In this document: piece after piece, positions 1 to 9,345 of the stretch
How positions within the stretch are numbered: the stretch's first letter is position 1
Layout: every line of letters starts with the position of its first letter
Virus record (IMG/VR): IMGVR_UViG_3300028920_000040
Span: 1 to 64,000 of that record
DNA length: 64,000 nucleotides
Source: a virus
Strand: one strand, 5' to 3'
The notes under the pieces: generated by a model
Seen by the model: the letters and a program-made list of their open reading frames with translations, nothing else
Databases searched by the model: none
What the model was told of the DNA's origin: nothing
Program-made: the position numbers and the translations under genes

Positions 1-1
1 C

Positions 2-3000
2 GATCCTGGTACTAGTACAGTTATTCTTTCTGGATCAGATGAACAAGAGATTCAAGTTGGAAGTCAATATTTTAATGATCTTATTATAGAAAATGAAACC
101 AGTGCTATTACTTTTAAAGACGGATTATCTGTAAGTGGAACATTATCTGCACATGCAGAAGACAGTAATATCAATATACTATTTGATCATTTAGAACCAC
201 ATTATATTAACGAGCTAGATTTTGGTGGTTCTAGTGCAAGTTATGTTATAATAAATTCGACAGTTTCTGGTAATCAATTCGATCTTTCTTCTACGGTTGA
301 TACTACTGTTTGTTATGTGGATGTACAAGATTCTAATTTAAGTGGAGTAACGGTTTCTGCTTATCATTCAATTGATAGTGGAAACAATTCACCTAATTGG
401 ATAATTTCTTCTGCTGGTATACCATCTAATATATCAAGACGGGAAGATGCAAATAATGCGGTAGATGCTTCATCTATTACCATTAATAAACCAACGGGAA
501 CGGTTAATGGTGATGTGATGATAGCTTTTATAGCATGGGAAGATGCTAGTAGAAGCGTTACAGCAGTTCCTAGTGGATGGACTGAAATTGGAGAAATTGA
601 TACTGGAACTTTTGGATATAGTTCGGTATGTAAAGCATACTGGAAAGCGGCTAGTGGTGAGGGAAGTAATTATACATGGTCATTAGATAGTTCAAATGAT
701 ATAAAAGGTAGTATTACTTCATATACTGGTGTTGATAATACTGATCCAATATTAACATCTGCAACATTAGTAAGACAATCCGGTTCGACAACATATACAC
801 CACCTGAAGTTAATATCCCATGTCCTAATGATACTTGGGTAACAATGGTTGATCTTTCTGATGGATTCAATAGTATAAGTGTAGATCACCCCGGATATTA
901 TCAAGTTTATGACGGATTTGGAAATGGTTGTTGTATAAATGTTACAGATACAAATGGAGATGTTACTGGATATACACCAAACAGTATGACTGCTAGTGTG
1001 TCTAAACCTTGGGCGGTATTTACAATAGCATTAAATCCAGGCGAAGTTCCAGAAGAATCAAGTTCTGAATCAAGTGAATCTAGTAGTTCTGAATCAAGCT
1101 CATCATCAGAGAGTTCAAGTTCAGAATCAAGCAGTTCATCTGAGTCTAGCAGTTCAGAGTCTAGTAGTTCTTCGGAATCATCTTCTAGTGAATCTAGTAG
1201 TTCATCCGAATCTAGTTCTTCTGAATCATCGTCAAGCTCTGAATCAAGCTCATCGGAGTCAAGCTCTTCTTCTGAATCATCTAGTTCGGAGTCGAGTTCG
1301 TCTTCTGAAAGTTCAAGTTCGGAATCAAGTAGTTCATCAGAGAGTTCAAGTTCAGAATCAAGCTCAAGTTCAGAGTCTAGTAGTTCATCTGAATCATCCA
1401 GTTCCGAATCAAGCTCATCTAGTGAATCTTCTTCTAGTGAGTCTAGCTCATCATCAGAGTCTAGTAGTTCATCAGAGTCTAGTTCAAGTGAATCATCATC
1501 CTCATCGGAAAGTTCTTCATCAGAGTCTAGCAGTTCGTCTGAATCGAGTTCAAGTGAATCATCATCTAGTTCAGAATCAAGCTCAAGTTCGGAAAGTTCT
1601 TCATCAGAATCAAGTAGTTCTTCTGAAAGTTCAAGCTCAGAATCAAGCTCAAGTTCGGAATCGAGTAGTTCGTCTGAATCATCTAGTAGTGAGTCTAGCT
1701 CATCATCAGAATCAAGCTCAAGTGAATCATCATCTAGTTCGGAATCATCTAGTAGTGAATCTAGTTCCTCGTCCGAGTCAAGCTCGTCTAGTGAATCATC
1801 ATCTAGTGAGTCCAGTTCTTCTTCTGAATCATCTAGTTCCGAATCAAGTTCATCGTCGGAATCGTCATCTAGTTCTGAATCAAGTTCAAGCGAATCGTCA
1901 TCTTCATCCGAGAGTTCATCATCTGAATCAAGCTCATCTTCGGAGTCTAGTTCTTCTGAGTCTAGCAGTTCTTCTGAATCATCTAGTTCCGAATCAAGTT
2001 CATCTTCTGAAAGTTCAAGTTCAGAATCAAGTAGCTCATCTGAATCATCAAGTTCAGAATCTAGTTCATCTAGTGAATCATCATCAAGTTCAGAATCTAG
2101 TTCATCTGAATCAAGTTCAAGTTCAGAATCAAGCAGTTCATCAGAGTCTAGTTCTTCTGAATCAAGCAGTTCTTCGGAGAGTTCAAGTTCAGAGTCTAGT
2201 AGTTCTTCGGAATCTTCTAGCTCTGAATCAAGCAGTTCATCAGAGTCTAGTTCGAGTGAATCTTCATCATCATCAGAGAGTTCATCATCAGAGTCAAGCT
2301 CATCGTCAGAGAGTTCATCTTCCGAATCAAGTTCAAGTTCTGAGTCTAGTTCAAGTTCGGAAAGTTCATCTTCCGAATCAAGTTCAAGTTCAGAGTCTAG
2401 TTCTTCATCAGAGTCTAGCTCAAGTGAATCTTCGTCTAGTTCTGAATCGTCTTCTAGTGAATCTAGTAGCTCATCCGAATCATCTTCAAGCGAGTCTAGT
2501 AGTTCAAGTGAATCATCTAGTTCTGAATCATCTAGTTCAGAGTCAAGCTCAAGTTCGGAATCAAGTTCATCAGAGTCTAGTTCTTCTAGCGAATCAAGCT
2601 CTAGTGAATCTTCTTCGTCATCAGAATCATCTAGTAGTGAATCTAGCAGTTCAGAATCAAGCAGTTCATCAGAGAGTTCTTCATCAGAGTCTAGTTCTAG
2701 TTCAGAATCATCTTCTAGTGAATCAAGTAGTTCATCGGAGTCTAGTTCTTCTGAGTCTAGTAGTTCGTCTGAAAGCTCATCTTCGGAGTCGAGTAGTTCG
2801 TCTGAATCTTCTTCAAGCTCTGAATCAAGCTCAAGCGAGTCTTCATCTTCATCAGAAAGTTCATCTTCGGAGTCTAGTAGTTCATCTGAATCTAGTAGCT
2901 CTGAATCAAGCAGTTCTTCTGAAAGTTCAAGTTCAGAGTCTAGTAGTTCATCAGAAAGTTCATCATCTGAATCATCATCTAGTTCAGAATCAAGCTCGTC

Positions 3001-5350
3001 TTCTGAAAGCTCATCTTCGGAATCTAGTTCTTCTAGTGAGTCTAGCTCATCTTCGGAATCAAGTAGTTCATCCGAATCTAGTTCTTCTGAGTCCAGTTCT
3101 TCATCAGAGAGTTCAAGTTCTGAGTCAAGTAGTTCGTCTGAGTCTAGTTCAAGTTCGGAAAGTTCATCTTCTGAATCAAGCAGTTCATCTGAATCTAGCT
3201 CAAGTGAATCGTCATCTTCATCAGAAAGCTCATCATCAGAGTCTAGTAGTTCTTCTGAGTCTAGTTCTTCTGAGTCATCGTCTAGTTCGGAATCATCTAG
3301 TAGTGAGTCGAGTTCGTCTAGCGAGTCAAGCTCAAGTGAATCATCGTCTTCATCGGAGTCTAGCTCATCATCGGAGTCTAGTAGTTCTGAATCAAGTTCA
3401 AGTTCTGAATCAAGTAGTTCATCAGAGTCTAGCAGTTCGGAGTCTAGTTCATCTTCTGAATCATCTAGTAGTGAATCTAGTAGCTCATCTGAAAGTTCAT
3501 CATCAGAATCAAGCTCAAGTTCAGAATCTAGTTCGTCTGAATCCAGCAGTTCGTCTGAAAGCTCAAATTCTGAATCATCTTCAAGCTCTGAATCGTCAAG
3601 TTCAGAGTCTAGTTCTTCATCAGAGTCAAGCAGTTCAAGTGAATCTAGTTCATCTGAATCAAGCTCATCATCAGAGTCTAGTAGTTCGTCTGAGTCTAGT
3701 TCTTCTGAATCAAGCTCATCGTCAGAGTCTAGTAGTTCGTCTGAAAGCTCGTCTTCTGAATCAAGCTCGTCTTCTGAATCAAGCAGTTCTTCGGAGAGTT
3801 CAAGTTCAGAATCAAGTTCAAGTTCTGAGTCTAGTTCATCGTCAGAGTCATCTAGTTCAGAATCAAGTTCATCAAGTGAATCATCTAGTAGTGAATCTAG
3901 CAGTTCAGAATCAAGCAGTTCATCAGAGAGTTCTTCATCAGAGTCTAGTTCTAGTTCAGAATCATCTTCTAGTGAATCAAGCAGTTCATCAGAGTCTAGT
4001 AGTTCAGAATCAAGCTCTAGTGAGTCTTCATCTAGTTCTGAGTCTAGTAGTAGTGAATCATCATCTAGTTCTGAATCAAGCTCATCCGAATCAAGCAGCT
4101 CAAGTGAATCTAGTAGTTCTGAATCTTCTAGTAGTGAATCAAGCTCATCGTCTGAATCGAGTTCAAGTGAGTCTAGTAGTTCTTCGAAATCTTCTAGTTC
4201 TGAATCAAGTAGTTCTAGTGAGTCTAGCTTAAGTGAGTCTAGTTCATCATCAGAAAGTTCAAGCTCTGAGTCTAGCTCAAGCGAATCAAGTTCTAGTTCA
4301 GAATCATCATCTAGTGAATCTAGTAGTTCTTCGGAATCATCTAGTTCAAAGTCTAGTAGTTCATCTGAAAGTTCATCATCAGAGTCAAGTAGTTCGGAAT
4401 CTAGTTCGTCGTCTGAATCTAGCTTATCAGAATCTTCGTCAAGTAGTGAATCGTCTTCAAGCGAATCAAGTTCTTCATCAGAGTCGAGTTCTTCTGAATC
4501 ATCTAGTAGCGAATCGAGCTCATCATCTGAGTCTTCTTTAAGCGAATCAAGTTCATCTTCGGAGAGTTCATCATCAGAGTCGAGTAGTTCGTCTGAATCA
4601 TCAAGTTCAGAGTCGAGCAGTTCATCGGAAAGCTCTTCTTCTGAGTCTAGTTCGTCTAGTGAATCGTCTTCAAGCGAATCAAGCAGTAGTTCAGAATCAA
4701 GTTCAAGTGAATCGAGTAGTTCGTCAGAGAGTTCAAGTTCAGAGTCTAGCTCATCAAGCGAATCAAGCTCATCAGAGTCAAGTAGTTCATCAGAGTCTAG
4801 TTCGAGTGAATCTAGTAGCTCAAGTGAATCATCTAGTAGTGAGTCTAGTTCTTCTTCTGAATCGTCATTGAGCGAATCATCATCTAGTTCTGAATCTTCT
4901 AGTAGCGAGTCTAGCAGTTCATCAGAAAGTTCAAGTTCAGAATCTAGTTCATCATCATTGTCAAGCTCAAGCGAGTCAAGTAGTTCCTCAGAATCATCAA
5001 GTAGTGAATCTTCTTCTAGTTCTGAATCAAGTAGTTCATCGGAAAGTTCTTCATCCGAATCGAGTTCTAGTTCGGAATCAAGCTCATCAGAGTCAAGCAG
5101 TTCATCGGAAAGTTCTTCATCCGAATCAAGCTCTAGTTCAGAATCGAGTTTAAGCTCATCATCAGAAAGTTCAAGTAGTGAGTCTAGTTCTTCAGTATCA
5201 AGCTCAAGTGAATCAAGTGAATCATCAGAAAGTTCAAGTAGTGAGTCTAGTAGTTCAGTATCAAGCTCAAGTGAATCAAGTGAATCATCAGAAAGTTCAA
5301 GTTCTTCTGTTGTAGTAACATTAAAAAATAGAATAATGATGTTATCATAA
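2..5350 (+). CDS. Serine-rich repeat virion/adhesin protein (5' end outside window)
   Basis: The reading frame is open from the first bases, so the true start lies upstream; the first ATG inside the window (317) is not convincing. Three regions are visible. Bases 2-420 encode a beta-helix-like stretch that ends in a DSGNNSPNW motif, typical of the last coils of adhesin beta-helices. Bases 430-1045 encode a Ser/Thr/Gly-rich beta-sandwich-like domain (INKPTGTVNGD, PSGWTEI). Bases 1051-5310 encode almost only Ser and Glu, as runs of four or five Ser separated by one Glu, with rare Leu, Lys, Asn and Val substitutions. The protein ends in VVVTLKNRIMMLS. No catalytic motif is seen. I infer an extended stalk on the phage particle that may be O-glycosylated by enzymes encoded just downstream. 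The function is unproven. Confidence 0.75.
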   Translation, partial: DPGTSTVILSGSDEQEIQVGSQYFNDLIIENETSAITFKDGLSVSGTLSAHAEDSNINILFDHLEPHYINELDFGGSSASYVIINSTVSGNQFDLSSTVDTTVCYVDVQDSNLSGVTVSAYHSIDSGNNSPNWIISSAGIPSNISRREDANNAVDASSITINKPTGTVNGDVMIAFIAWEDASRSVTAVPSGWTEIGEIDTGTFGYSSVCKAYWKAASGEGSNYTWSLDSSNDIKGSITSYTGVDNTDPILTSATLVRQSGSTTYTPPEVNIPCPNDTWVTMVDLSDGFNSISVDHPGYYQVYDGFGNGCCINVTDTNGDVTGYTPNSMTASVSKPWAVFTIALNPGEVPEESSSESSESSSSESSSSSESSSSESSSSSESSSSESSSSSESSSSESSSSSESSSSESSSSSESSSSESSSSSESSSSESSSSSESSSSESSSSSESSSSESSSSSESSSSSESSSSESSSSSESSSSESSSSSESSSSSESSSSESSSSSESSSSESSSSSESSSSESSSSSESSSSSESSSSESSSSSESSSSESSSSSESSSSSESSSSESSSSSESSSSESSSSSESSSSESSSSSESSSSSESSSSESSSSSESSSSESSSSSESSSSSESSSSESSSSSESSSSESSSSSESSSSESSSSSESSSSESSSSSESSSSESSSSSESSSSESSSSSESSSSSESSSSESSSSSESSSSSESSSSESSSSSESSSSESSSSSESSSSESSSSSESSSSESSSSSESSSSESSSSSESSSSESSSSSESSSSSESSSSESSSSSESSSSSESSSSESSSSSESSSSESSSSSESSSSESSSSSESSSSESSSSESSSSSESSSSESSSSSESSSSESSSSSESSSSESSSSESSSSSESSSSESSSSSESSSSESSSSSESSSSESSSSSESSSSESSSSSESSSSSESSSSESSSSSESSSSESSSSSESSSSESSSSSESSSSESSSSSESSSSESSSSSESSSSSESSSSESSSSSESSSSSESSSSSESSSSESSSSSESSSSESSSSSESSSSSESSSSESSSSSESSSSESSSSSESSSSESSSSSESSSSESSSSSESSSSESSSSSESSSSESSSSSESSSSSESSSSESSSSSESSSSSESSSSESSSSSESSSSESSSSSESSSSESSSSSESSSSESSSSSESSNSESSSSSESSSSESSSSSESSSSSESSSSESSSSSESSSSSESSSSESSSSSESSSSSESSSSESSSSSESSSSSESSSSESSSSSESSSSSESSSSESSSSSESSSSESSSSESSSSSESSSSESSSSSESSSSESSSSSESSSSESSSSESSSSSESSSSESSSSSESSSSESSSSSESSSSESSSSESSSSSESSSSESSSSSKSSSSESSSSSESSLSESSSSSESSSSESSSSESSSSSESSSSESSSSSESSSSKSSSSSESSSSESSSSESSSSSESSLSESSSSSESSSSESSSSSESSSSESSSSESSSSSESSLSESSSSSESSSSESSSSSESSSSESSSSSESSSSESSSSSESSSSESSSSSESSSSESSSSSESSSSESSSSSESSSSESSSSSESSSSESSSSSESSSSESSSSSESSLSESSSSSESSSSESSSSSESSSSESSSSSLSSSSESSSSSESSSSESSSSSESSSSSESSSSESSSSSESSSSESSSSSESSSSESSSSSESSLSSSSESSSSESSSSVSSSSESSESSESSSSESSSSVSSSSESSESSESSSSSVVVTLKNRIMMLS
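2624..2727 (+). repeat. 104-bp direct repeat, copy 1
   Basis: By eye, this segment is identical to 3878-3981. In an array whose synonymous codons are otherwise scrambled, 104 identical bases point to a recent duplication or gene conversion. The two copies start 1,254 bp apart, a multiple of three, so the frame is kept. Confidence 0.85.
3878..3981 (+). repeat. 104-bp direct repeat, copy 2
   Basis: Second copy of the 104-bp segment at 2624-2727. The match starts at GAATCATCTAG and ends at AGTGAATCAAG, after which the copies differ at the next base (T against C). Confidence 0.85.
5161..5302 (+). repeat. 63-bp tandem duplication at the end of the Ser-rich array
   Basis: ATCAGAAAGT recurs at 5161, 5224 and 5287, giving a 63-bp (21-residue) tandem unit present about 2.2 times. 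The first two units differ only at a few bases. The unit introduces Val (SSSSVSSSSE) and closely spaced Glu (ESSESSE), unlike the main array. Confidence 0.85.
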
Positions 5351-5370
5351 ATAATATAAAATTGACAAAG

Positions 5371-5378
5371 TATAAATA
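5371..5378 (+). promoter_or_regulatory. Late promoter -10-like TATAAATA
   Basis: Exact match to the T4 late promoter octamer TATAAATA, 45 bases before the start at 5423. A TTGACA lies at 5362 but is only 3 bases away, so a sigma-70 promoter is not indicated. It would drive the glycan-modification cluster. Confidence 0.55.
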
Positions 5379-5422
5379 AAATATTATTTTAATATGTTAT
5401 ATAAATTGAAAAAGGAGTTTAT

Positions 5423-7129
5423 ATGGAAAGTGAATTGACTTTTAGTACATTTGACAAGATACCTATTCCATTTGAAAAACATTATAAAAATAAATCCTGT
5501 TTTTTAATTTTATCAGGACCTTCATTAAATAAACACGACTTGACGCAATTAAAACAGCCAGGTATAATTACATTTGGTGTAAACAATTCTGTAAAAACAT
5601 TTAGACCTAATTTATGGTCGTGTGTAGACCATCCGTCTAGATTTATGATTAGTATTTGGAAGGACCCAAATATTACTAAATTTGTTCCTTTTTTTAAATC
5701 CAAATCAAATCTTTTTGATAATGCTAATTGGAAACATACTGATTTAAGAGTTATGGATTGTCCCAATGTAATTTATTATCATCGAAACGAACATTTTAAT
5801 GCCGATACATATTTAACAGAAAAAACGGTCAATTGGGGAAATCATAAAAAATATGGTGGAGGCCGTAGTATAATGTTGGCCGCAATAAAAATATGTTATT
5901 TATTGGGATTTAAAAACGTATTTTTACTTGGATGTGATTTTAAAATGGTCGAAGGACAACAAAATTATTCTTGGAATCAAGATAGACATCCAGGCTCAAT
6001 TAAAGGTAATAATAGTACTTATAATAAATTAATAGAAAGATATAAACAGTTACAACCAATTTTTGAGAAAAACGATTTTCATGTTTATAATTGTAATCCC
6101 GATTCACAACTTAAGGTATTTTCTTTTATAGACTATAGTGAAGCCATTTCATTATCTTTAAATGAATTCCCAGATGTTACAACTGAAAAGGCAGAAGGAA
6201 TGTATAATAGGTTTGATGAAGAAAATAGTAAGAAAAAAGAGAAAAAGAAAACAGAAAAGATAGAAAAAGCAATTAAAAAAATTAAGAAAAATGAAAAACC
6301 AATTAGTGGTTCCTGTGGAGTTATTTATTATAATGTGGGCAGAGGAGCAATAGTAAGACTTGCAGTTTCTCTTTCTACATGTGTAAATTATTATCCTAAA
6401 GATAAAATTACAATTTTATCAGACTATGAAGGCTATGATGATTGTAAGAAAATTGCAAATCATTTTGGTGTTAATATAAAAATTATTGAGTTGGAAAAAC
6501 TTAACAGAAAACAAATTCTTTTAAATAAATGTCTAGCTCATAATTATACACCTTATGATAATACAATATTCATCGATTCTGATACAATTATTTTGGGAAA
6601 ATTTGACGAACTTCACGATGAAGCTGACAGAAATGAATTTGTAGTTACACAATTTTCTGATTGGACAACTAAAAGAAGTGTAATTAAAAAGAGAATAAAA
6701 GAATGGAAAGAAATATTTCCTGAGATGATAAAAGAAGCACTTGAGGAAAGACCTTCAGTTAATGTTGGTGTATTTGCTTTTCGTAAAGATAGTGAATTTA
6801 TGAATGCTTGGTTTGACTATGCTAAACATGGTACTCATATGTTTATACCGGACGAACAATGTTGTCACTTATTATTACCAAAATATAAGAATAGTATAGT
6901 ATCTAATGATTATAATACTAGTTGTAAATATGATAAGGTTAAAGATACAACTAAGATACTTCACTTTCATGGAAAAAAACATTGTAGATTGGACGCTAAT
7001 AAAAATTATATAAATAACAGCGATAAATGGTATGCGGAATTTGATAAGATTAGCGAATTAGATTTCGTTAAAAATAACATTGAATTTGATAAACAACTGA
7101 GAAAACATTTACCAGAAAGAGCCATATGA
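5423..7129 (+). CDS. Two-domain glycosyltransferase (MptE/DUF115-like N-terminus, GT-A C-terminus)
   Basis: 568 residues, preceded by AAGGAG. The N-terminal half has an ILSGPSL motif (about 29-35) and a later FGVNNS, resembling the DUF115/6-hydroxymethylpterin pyrophosphokinase MptE-like fold that also occurs in motility accessory factor glycosyltransferases. A Lys/Glu-rich linker (about 270-293) joins it to a second domain beginning CGVIYYNVGRGA. That domain carries the metal- and nucleotide-sugar-binding DxD motif (DSD at 385-387), as in GT8-like enzymes. The domain pair suggests transfer of sugars to a protein or surface glycan. It is the first gene after the Ser-rich protein, which makes that protein a plausible acceptor. 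The acceptor and sugar are inferred, not shown. Confidence 0.7.
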   Translation: MESELTFSTFDKIPIPFEKHYKNKSCFLILSGPSLNKHDLTQLKQPGIITFGVNNSVKTFRPNLWSCVDHPSRFMISIWKDPNITKFVPFFKSKSNLFDNANWKHTDLRVMDCPNVIYYHRNEHFNADTYLTEKTVNWGNHKKYGGGRSIMLAAIKICYLLGFKNVFLLGCDFKMVEGQQNYSWNQDRHPGSIKGNNSTYNKLIERYKQLQPIFEKNDFHVYNCNPDSQLKVFSFIDYSEAISLSLNEFPDVTTEKAEGMYNRFDEENSKKKEKKKTEKIEKAIKKIKKNEKPISGSCGVIYYNVGRGAIVRLAVSLSTCVNYYPKDKITILSDYEGYDDCKKIANHFGVNIKIIELEKLNRKQILLNKCLAHNYTPYDNTIFIDSDTIILGKFDELHDEADRNEFVVTQFSDWTTKRSVIKKRIKEWKEIFPEMIKEALEERPSVNVGVFAFRKDSEFMNAWFDYAKHGTHMFIPDEQCCHLLLPKYKNSIVSNDYNTSCKYDKVKDTTKILHFHGKKHCRLDANKNYINNSDKWYAEFDKISELDFVKNNIEFDKQLRKHLPERAI

Positions 7130-8661
7130 GAAGAAGAAGTTTTACAATAGTCACATCATGTACTCCGGAATATTTAACAAAACTAAAATGGACTATTCCA
7201 ACTTGGAATTTGAAACCCCAGTTTAGAGGAAAGAAATTAATATTATTTCATCATGGGTTTGATAATTTATCTGATTTAGATTTTGTTAAGAACTATTTTG
7301 ATACTAAGTTGATTGAATGGGATATGCCGGAGTATAGTAATGATAGAGAGCTAATGCTTTCGTCTTTTATTTTTGGTTCGGCTAAGCATGTTAAAACTCC
7401 TTATTTTGTAAAGATTGATGTAGATGCTTTTTTTACCACGCCTGATGATGTTTTTGGAAGAAAGGATTTCAGATGTGATGTTGTTGGACATTCGTGGAAA
7501 TATACTAAACCGGGTTATTGGATAAATGATTTAGATAAGTATTACTCCGGACAAGATACAGGCAAGTATGGCAGAACATATCGACATCGCCGCCTCGCCA
7601 GTTTTGGTTGTTTACATAAAACTGAATTTGTTCAGATGTTAGCAAATAAGTTTGGTAACAGACTTCCAGTTCCAAGTCATGATACGGTTGTTTGGTATTT
7701 TGCTGATAAGATGCCAGATAGGAAATGGGGCAGTAAAAAAATTAAAAGAAAGGGATTTACCAATTCTTCAAGGATGGGAAAAATTAAACAACAAGTGTGT
7801 GATACAATTAATGCTTATCCAGATTTCTTTAAAAACAACTTACCAGATTATATTCGACAAGAATTTAACAAAAGAAATTATCCTCAAACAATGATAAAAC
7901 CAGAACTTCCATCAATAGAGATTTGTTATTTTTGTCATAATTTTCAAAGAAGGTTAAATTGGGTTTTATCAAGTATAGTCGAACAGGTCGGTGAAGTGCC
8001 TGATATCATTATTAATATTGCATCATTAGAAAATAATGGTTTACCAACAACAGAAGATTTAGTTAAATATTATTCTGATAATTATGGATTGGTCTTTAAT
8101 CATATTATTTTTAAGGAAAAAAATCAAATAAATTTAAGGGGAATAATTAGAAATATTCAAATAGAAAAATCTAAATGTGATTGGTTACATTTTGCTGATG
8201 CTGATCATTTGTTTCATCCAACATTTTTTAGTGAATTGGGAAAGGTACTAAGGAGTGGAGAGAAAGACGATGGCATCCTTTTTTCTTCCAATAAGATCAC
8301 AACAGATATTGAAGCAACTAATAAAGTCTTTGAGGATAAGGATAAAGCATACTTTCAAGAGAATGTTTTCGATGTTAGTTTCCAAATCCCAATGATTAGG
8401 CATCGGGTTAAAAAGGTTGCTGGTGGTAATATGCAAATTGTCAGTAGAAAAATTATTAATGAGAAGTGTGGTGGAAAATATGTAGACCCATCAGCGAATA
8501 GAGATAGAGGATATTTTTCAAGAAGAGGCGGTACAGCCAGAAGTGATAAACAGTTTAGGAGAATCATCGCAAATCAATATCGTTTGAGATTGCCTACTGT
8601 TATCAACTTGAATCATTATAGAGATAAGGAAGTCGGTCATCATTTGGAAGAACAGCGGTAA
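7126..8661 (+). CDS. Two-domain GT-A glycosyltransferase
   Basis: 511 residues; its ATG overlaps the previous stop (ATGA), so the two genes are probably translationally coupled. The first domain opens with FTIVTSCTPEYL and has FVKIDVDAFF, with DVD at 98-100 as a DxD motif. The second domain starts near residue 264 (IEICYFCHNF) and resembles GT2 enzymes, with FADADHLF and DAD at 358-360. Two DxD sites in one chain suggest a bifunctional enzyme that adds two sugars or alternates linkages. The ending (FSRRGGTARSDKQFRRI, then NLNHYRDKEVGHH) fits a GT-A acceptor-side region. The substrate is unknown. Confidence 0.7.
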   Translation: MRRRSFTIVTSCTPEYLTKLKWTIPTWNLKPQFRGKKLILFHHGFDNLSDLDFVKNYFDTKLIEWDMPEYSNDRELMLSSFIFGSAKHVKTPYFVKIDVDAFFTTPDDVFGRKDFRCDVVGHSWKYTKPGYWINDLDKYYSGQDTGKYGRTYRHRRLASFGCLHKTEFVQMLANKFGNRLPVPSHDTVVWYFADKMPDRKWGSKKIKRKGFTNSSRMGKIKQQVCDTINAYPDFFKNNLPDYIRQEFNKRNYPQTMIKPELPSIEICYFCHNFQRRLNWVLSSIVEQVGEVPDIIINIASLENNGLPTTEDLVKYYSDNYGLVFNHIIFKEKNQINLRGIIRNIQIEKSKCDWLHFADADHLFHPTFFSELGKVLRSGEKDDGILFSSNKITTDIEATNKVFEDKDKAYFQENVFDVSFQIPMIRHRVKKVAGGNMQIVSRKIINEKCGGKYVDPSANRDRGYFSRRGGTARSDKQFRRIIANQYRLRLPTVINLNHYRDKEVGHHLEEQR

Positions 8662-8706
8662 AACTGTAATAAACTGATTGAAAGCCCGCTTAATAGGAGT
8701 ATAGTA

Positions 8707-9345
8707 ATGAGAGTTAATTATTTTGATTTAGGTTTATATACTGCAGTCGAACTAGATTGGATGGTAAATAGTATCCTGCCTTCAATTGGTGTATTGGATT
8801 TTAGAGCCTATGGATTTGAAGCAAATCCAACAATATACCAAAAAGATGTTCAGAAATTTAAATCACATGATAAAGTTGAAATTTTTAATCTTGCAATTTG
8901 TCGGCAAAACACTAAAATCAATTTTTACCTTTCAGACAACCCAGTAAGTCATTCTATTTATTCAACAAAAAAGAATGTTGATGCCAATAAATTTATTGAA
9001 GTTCAAGGTGTAGTTTTTTCTGATTGGATTAAGGAAAATGTCCCAACTTTTAAAAAAGACTTTAACATAATTAAAGCCAATATAGAAGGTGCTGAATGGG
9101 ATTTAATGAATGACTTAAATGATAATGATATGATAAAAAACATTCAAATTTTTTGTGGTCAGTTCAAAGATGTTAAGAAAGTTAAAGAACTCAGAGGCAA
9201 TTTGCGAACATATAGAAATTTTTTCAAAGAAAACAACATTCGAATTGAAAGATTTGCTTCCCATCGTAGACGTAAAAATGCAGACATGAGTTCGATTATA
9301 AAAGAAAAACTTAAAAGTTTTGGCAAAAATAGTTATGAAAAATAA
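8707..9345 (+). CDS. FkbM-family SAM-dependent methyltransferase
   Basis: 212 residues. FDLGLYTAVELDW near the N-terminus is the glycine loop of the methyltransferase fold. YGFEANP (35-41) supplies the acidic residue that usually holds the SAM ribose. IEGAEWD (126-132) matches the conserved FkbM IEGAE signature. FkbM enzymes O-methylate sugars and small molecules. Between glycosyltransferases, this one most likely caps or decorates a glycan. An AGGAG lies 7 bases before the start. The last bases overlap the next gene. Confidence 0.8.
   Translation: MRVNYFDLGLYTAVELDWMVNSILPSIGVLDFRAYGFEANPTIYQKDVQKFKSHDKVEIFNLAICRQNTKINFYLSDNPVSHSIYSTKKNVDANKFIEVQGVVFSDWIKENVPTFKKDFNIIKANIEGAEWDLMNDLNDNDMIKNIQIFCGQFKDVKKVKELRGNLRTYRNFFKENNIRIERFASHRRRKNADMSSIIKEKLKSFGKNSYEK

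Larger units (their letters stand above)
1051..5310 (+). repeat. Ser/Glu low-complexity coding repeat
   Basis: About 4.2 kb of imperfect repeat inside the serine-rich gene. The protein pattern alternates SSSSE and SSSSSE (period 11 residues), sometimes with two five-Ser units in a row. At DNA level the units differ because TCA, TCT, TCG, AGT and AGC are mixed almost freely and Glu is GAA or GAG. Protein periodicity is therefore strong and DNA periodicity weak. Rare replacements such as TTA (Leu), AAA or AAG (Lys) and AAT (Asn) look like single-base changes. Confidence 0.9.

Noticed and set aside
1074-4541. Long open frame in the +1 register of the Ser/Glu array (rich in Val, Leu, Asn, Gln, His).
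   Set aside because: It exists because Ser/Glu codons in this register give no stops; it has no ribosome site and an unnatural composition. It is a shadow of the real gene.
1051-5310. CRISPR-like or satellite repeat.
   Set aside because: There are no constant repeats with unique spacers; the frame is kept throughout and the pattern is explained by a Ser/Glu protein.
5362-5378. Sigma-70 promoter TTGACA/TATAAA before the glycan cluster.
   Set aside because: Only three bases separate the two boxes; the late octamer explains the second box.
9320-9334. TTG start for the CgeB-like gene.
   Set aside because: No ribosome site; ATG at 9335 is the more likely start.
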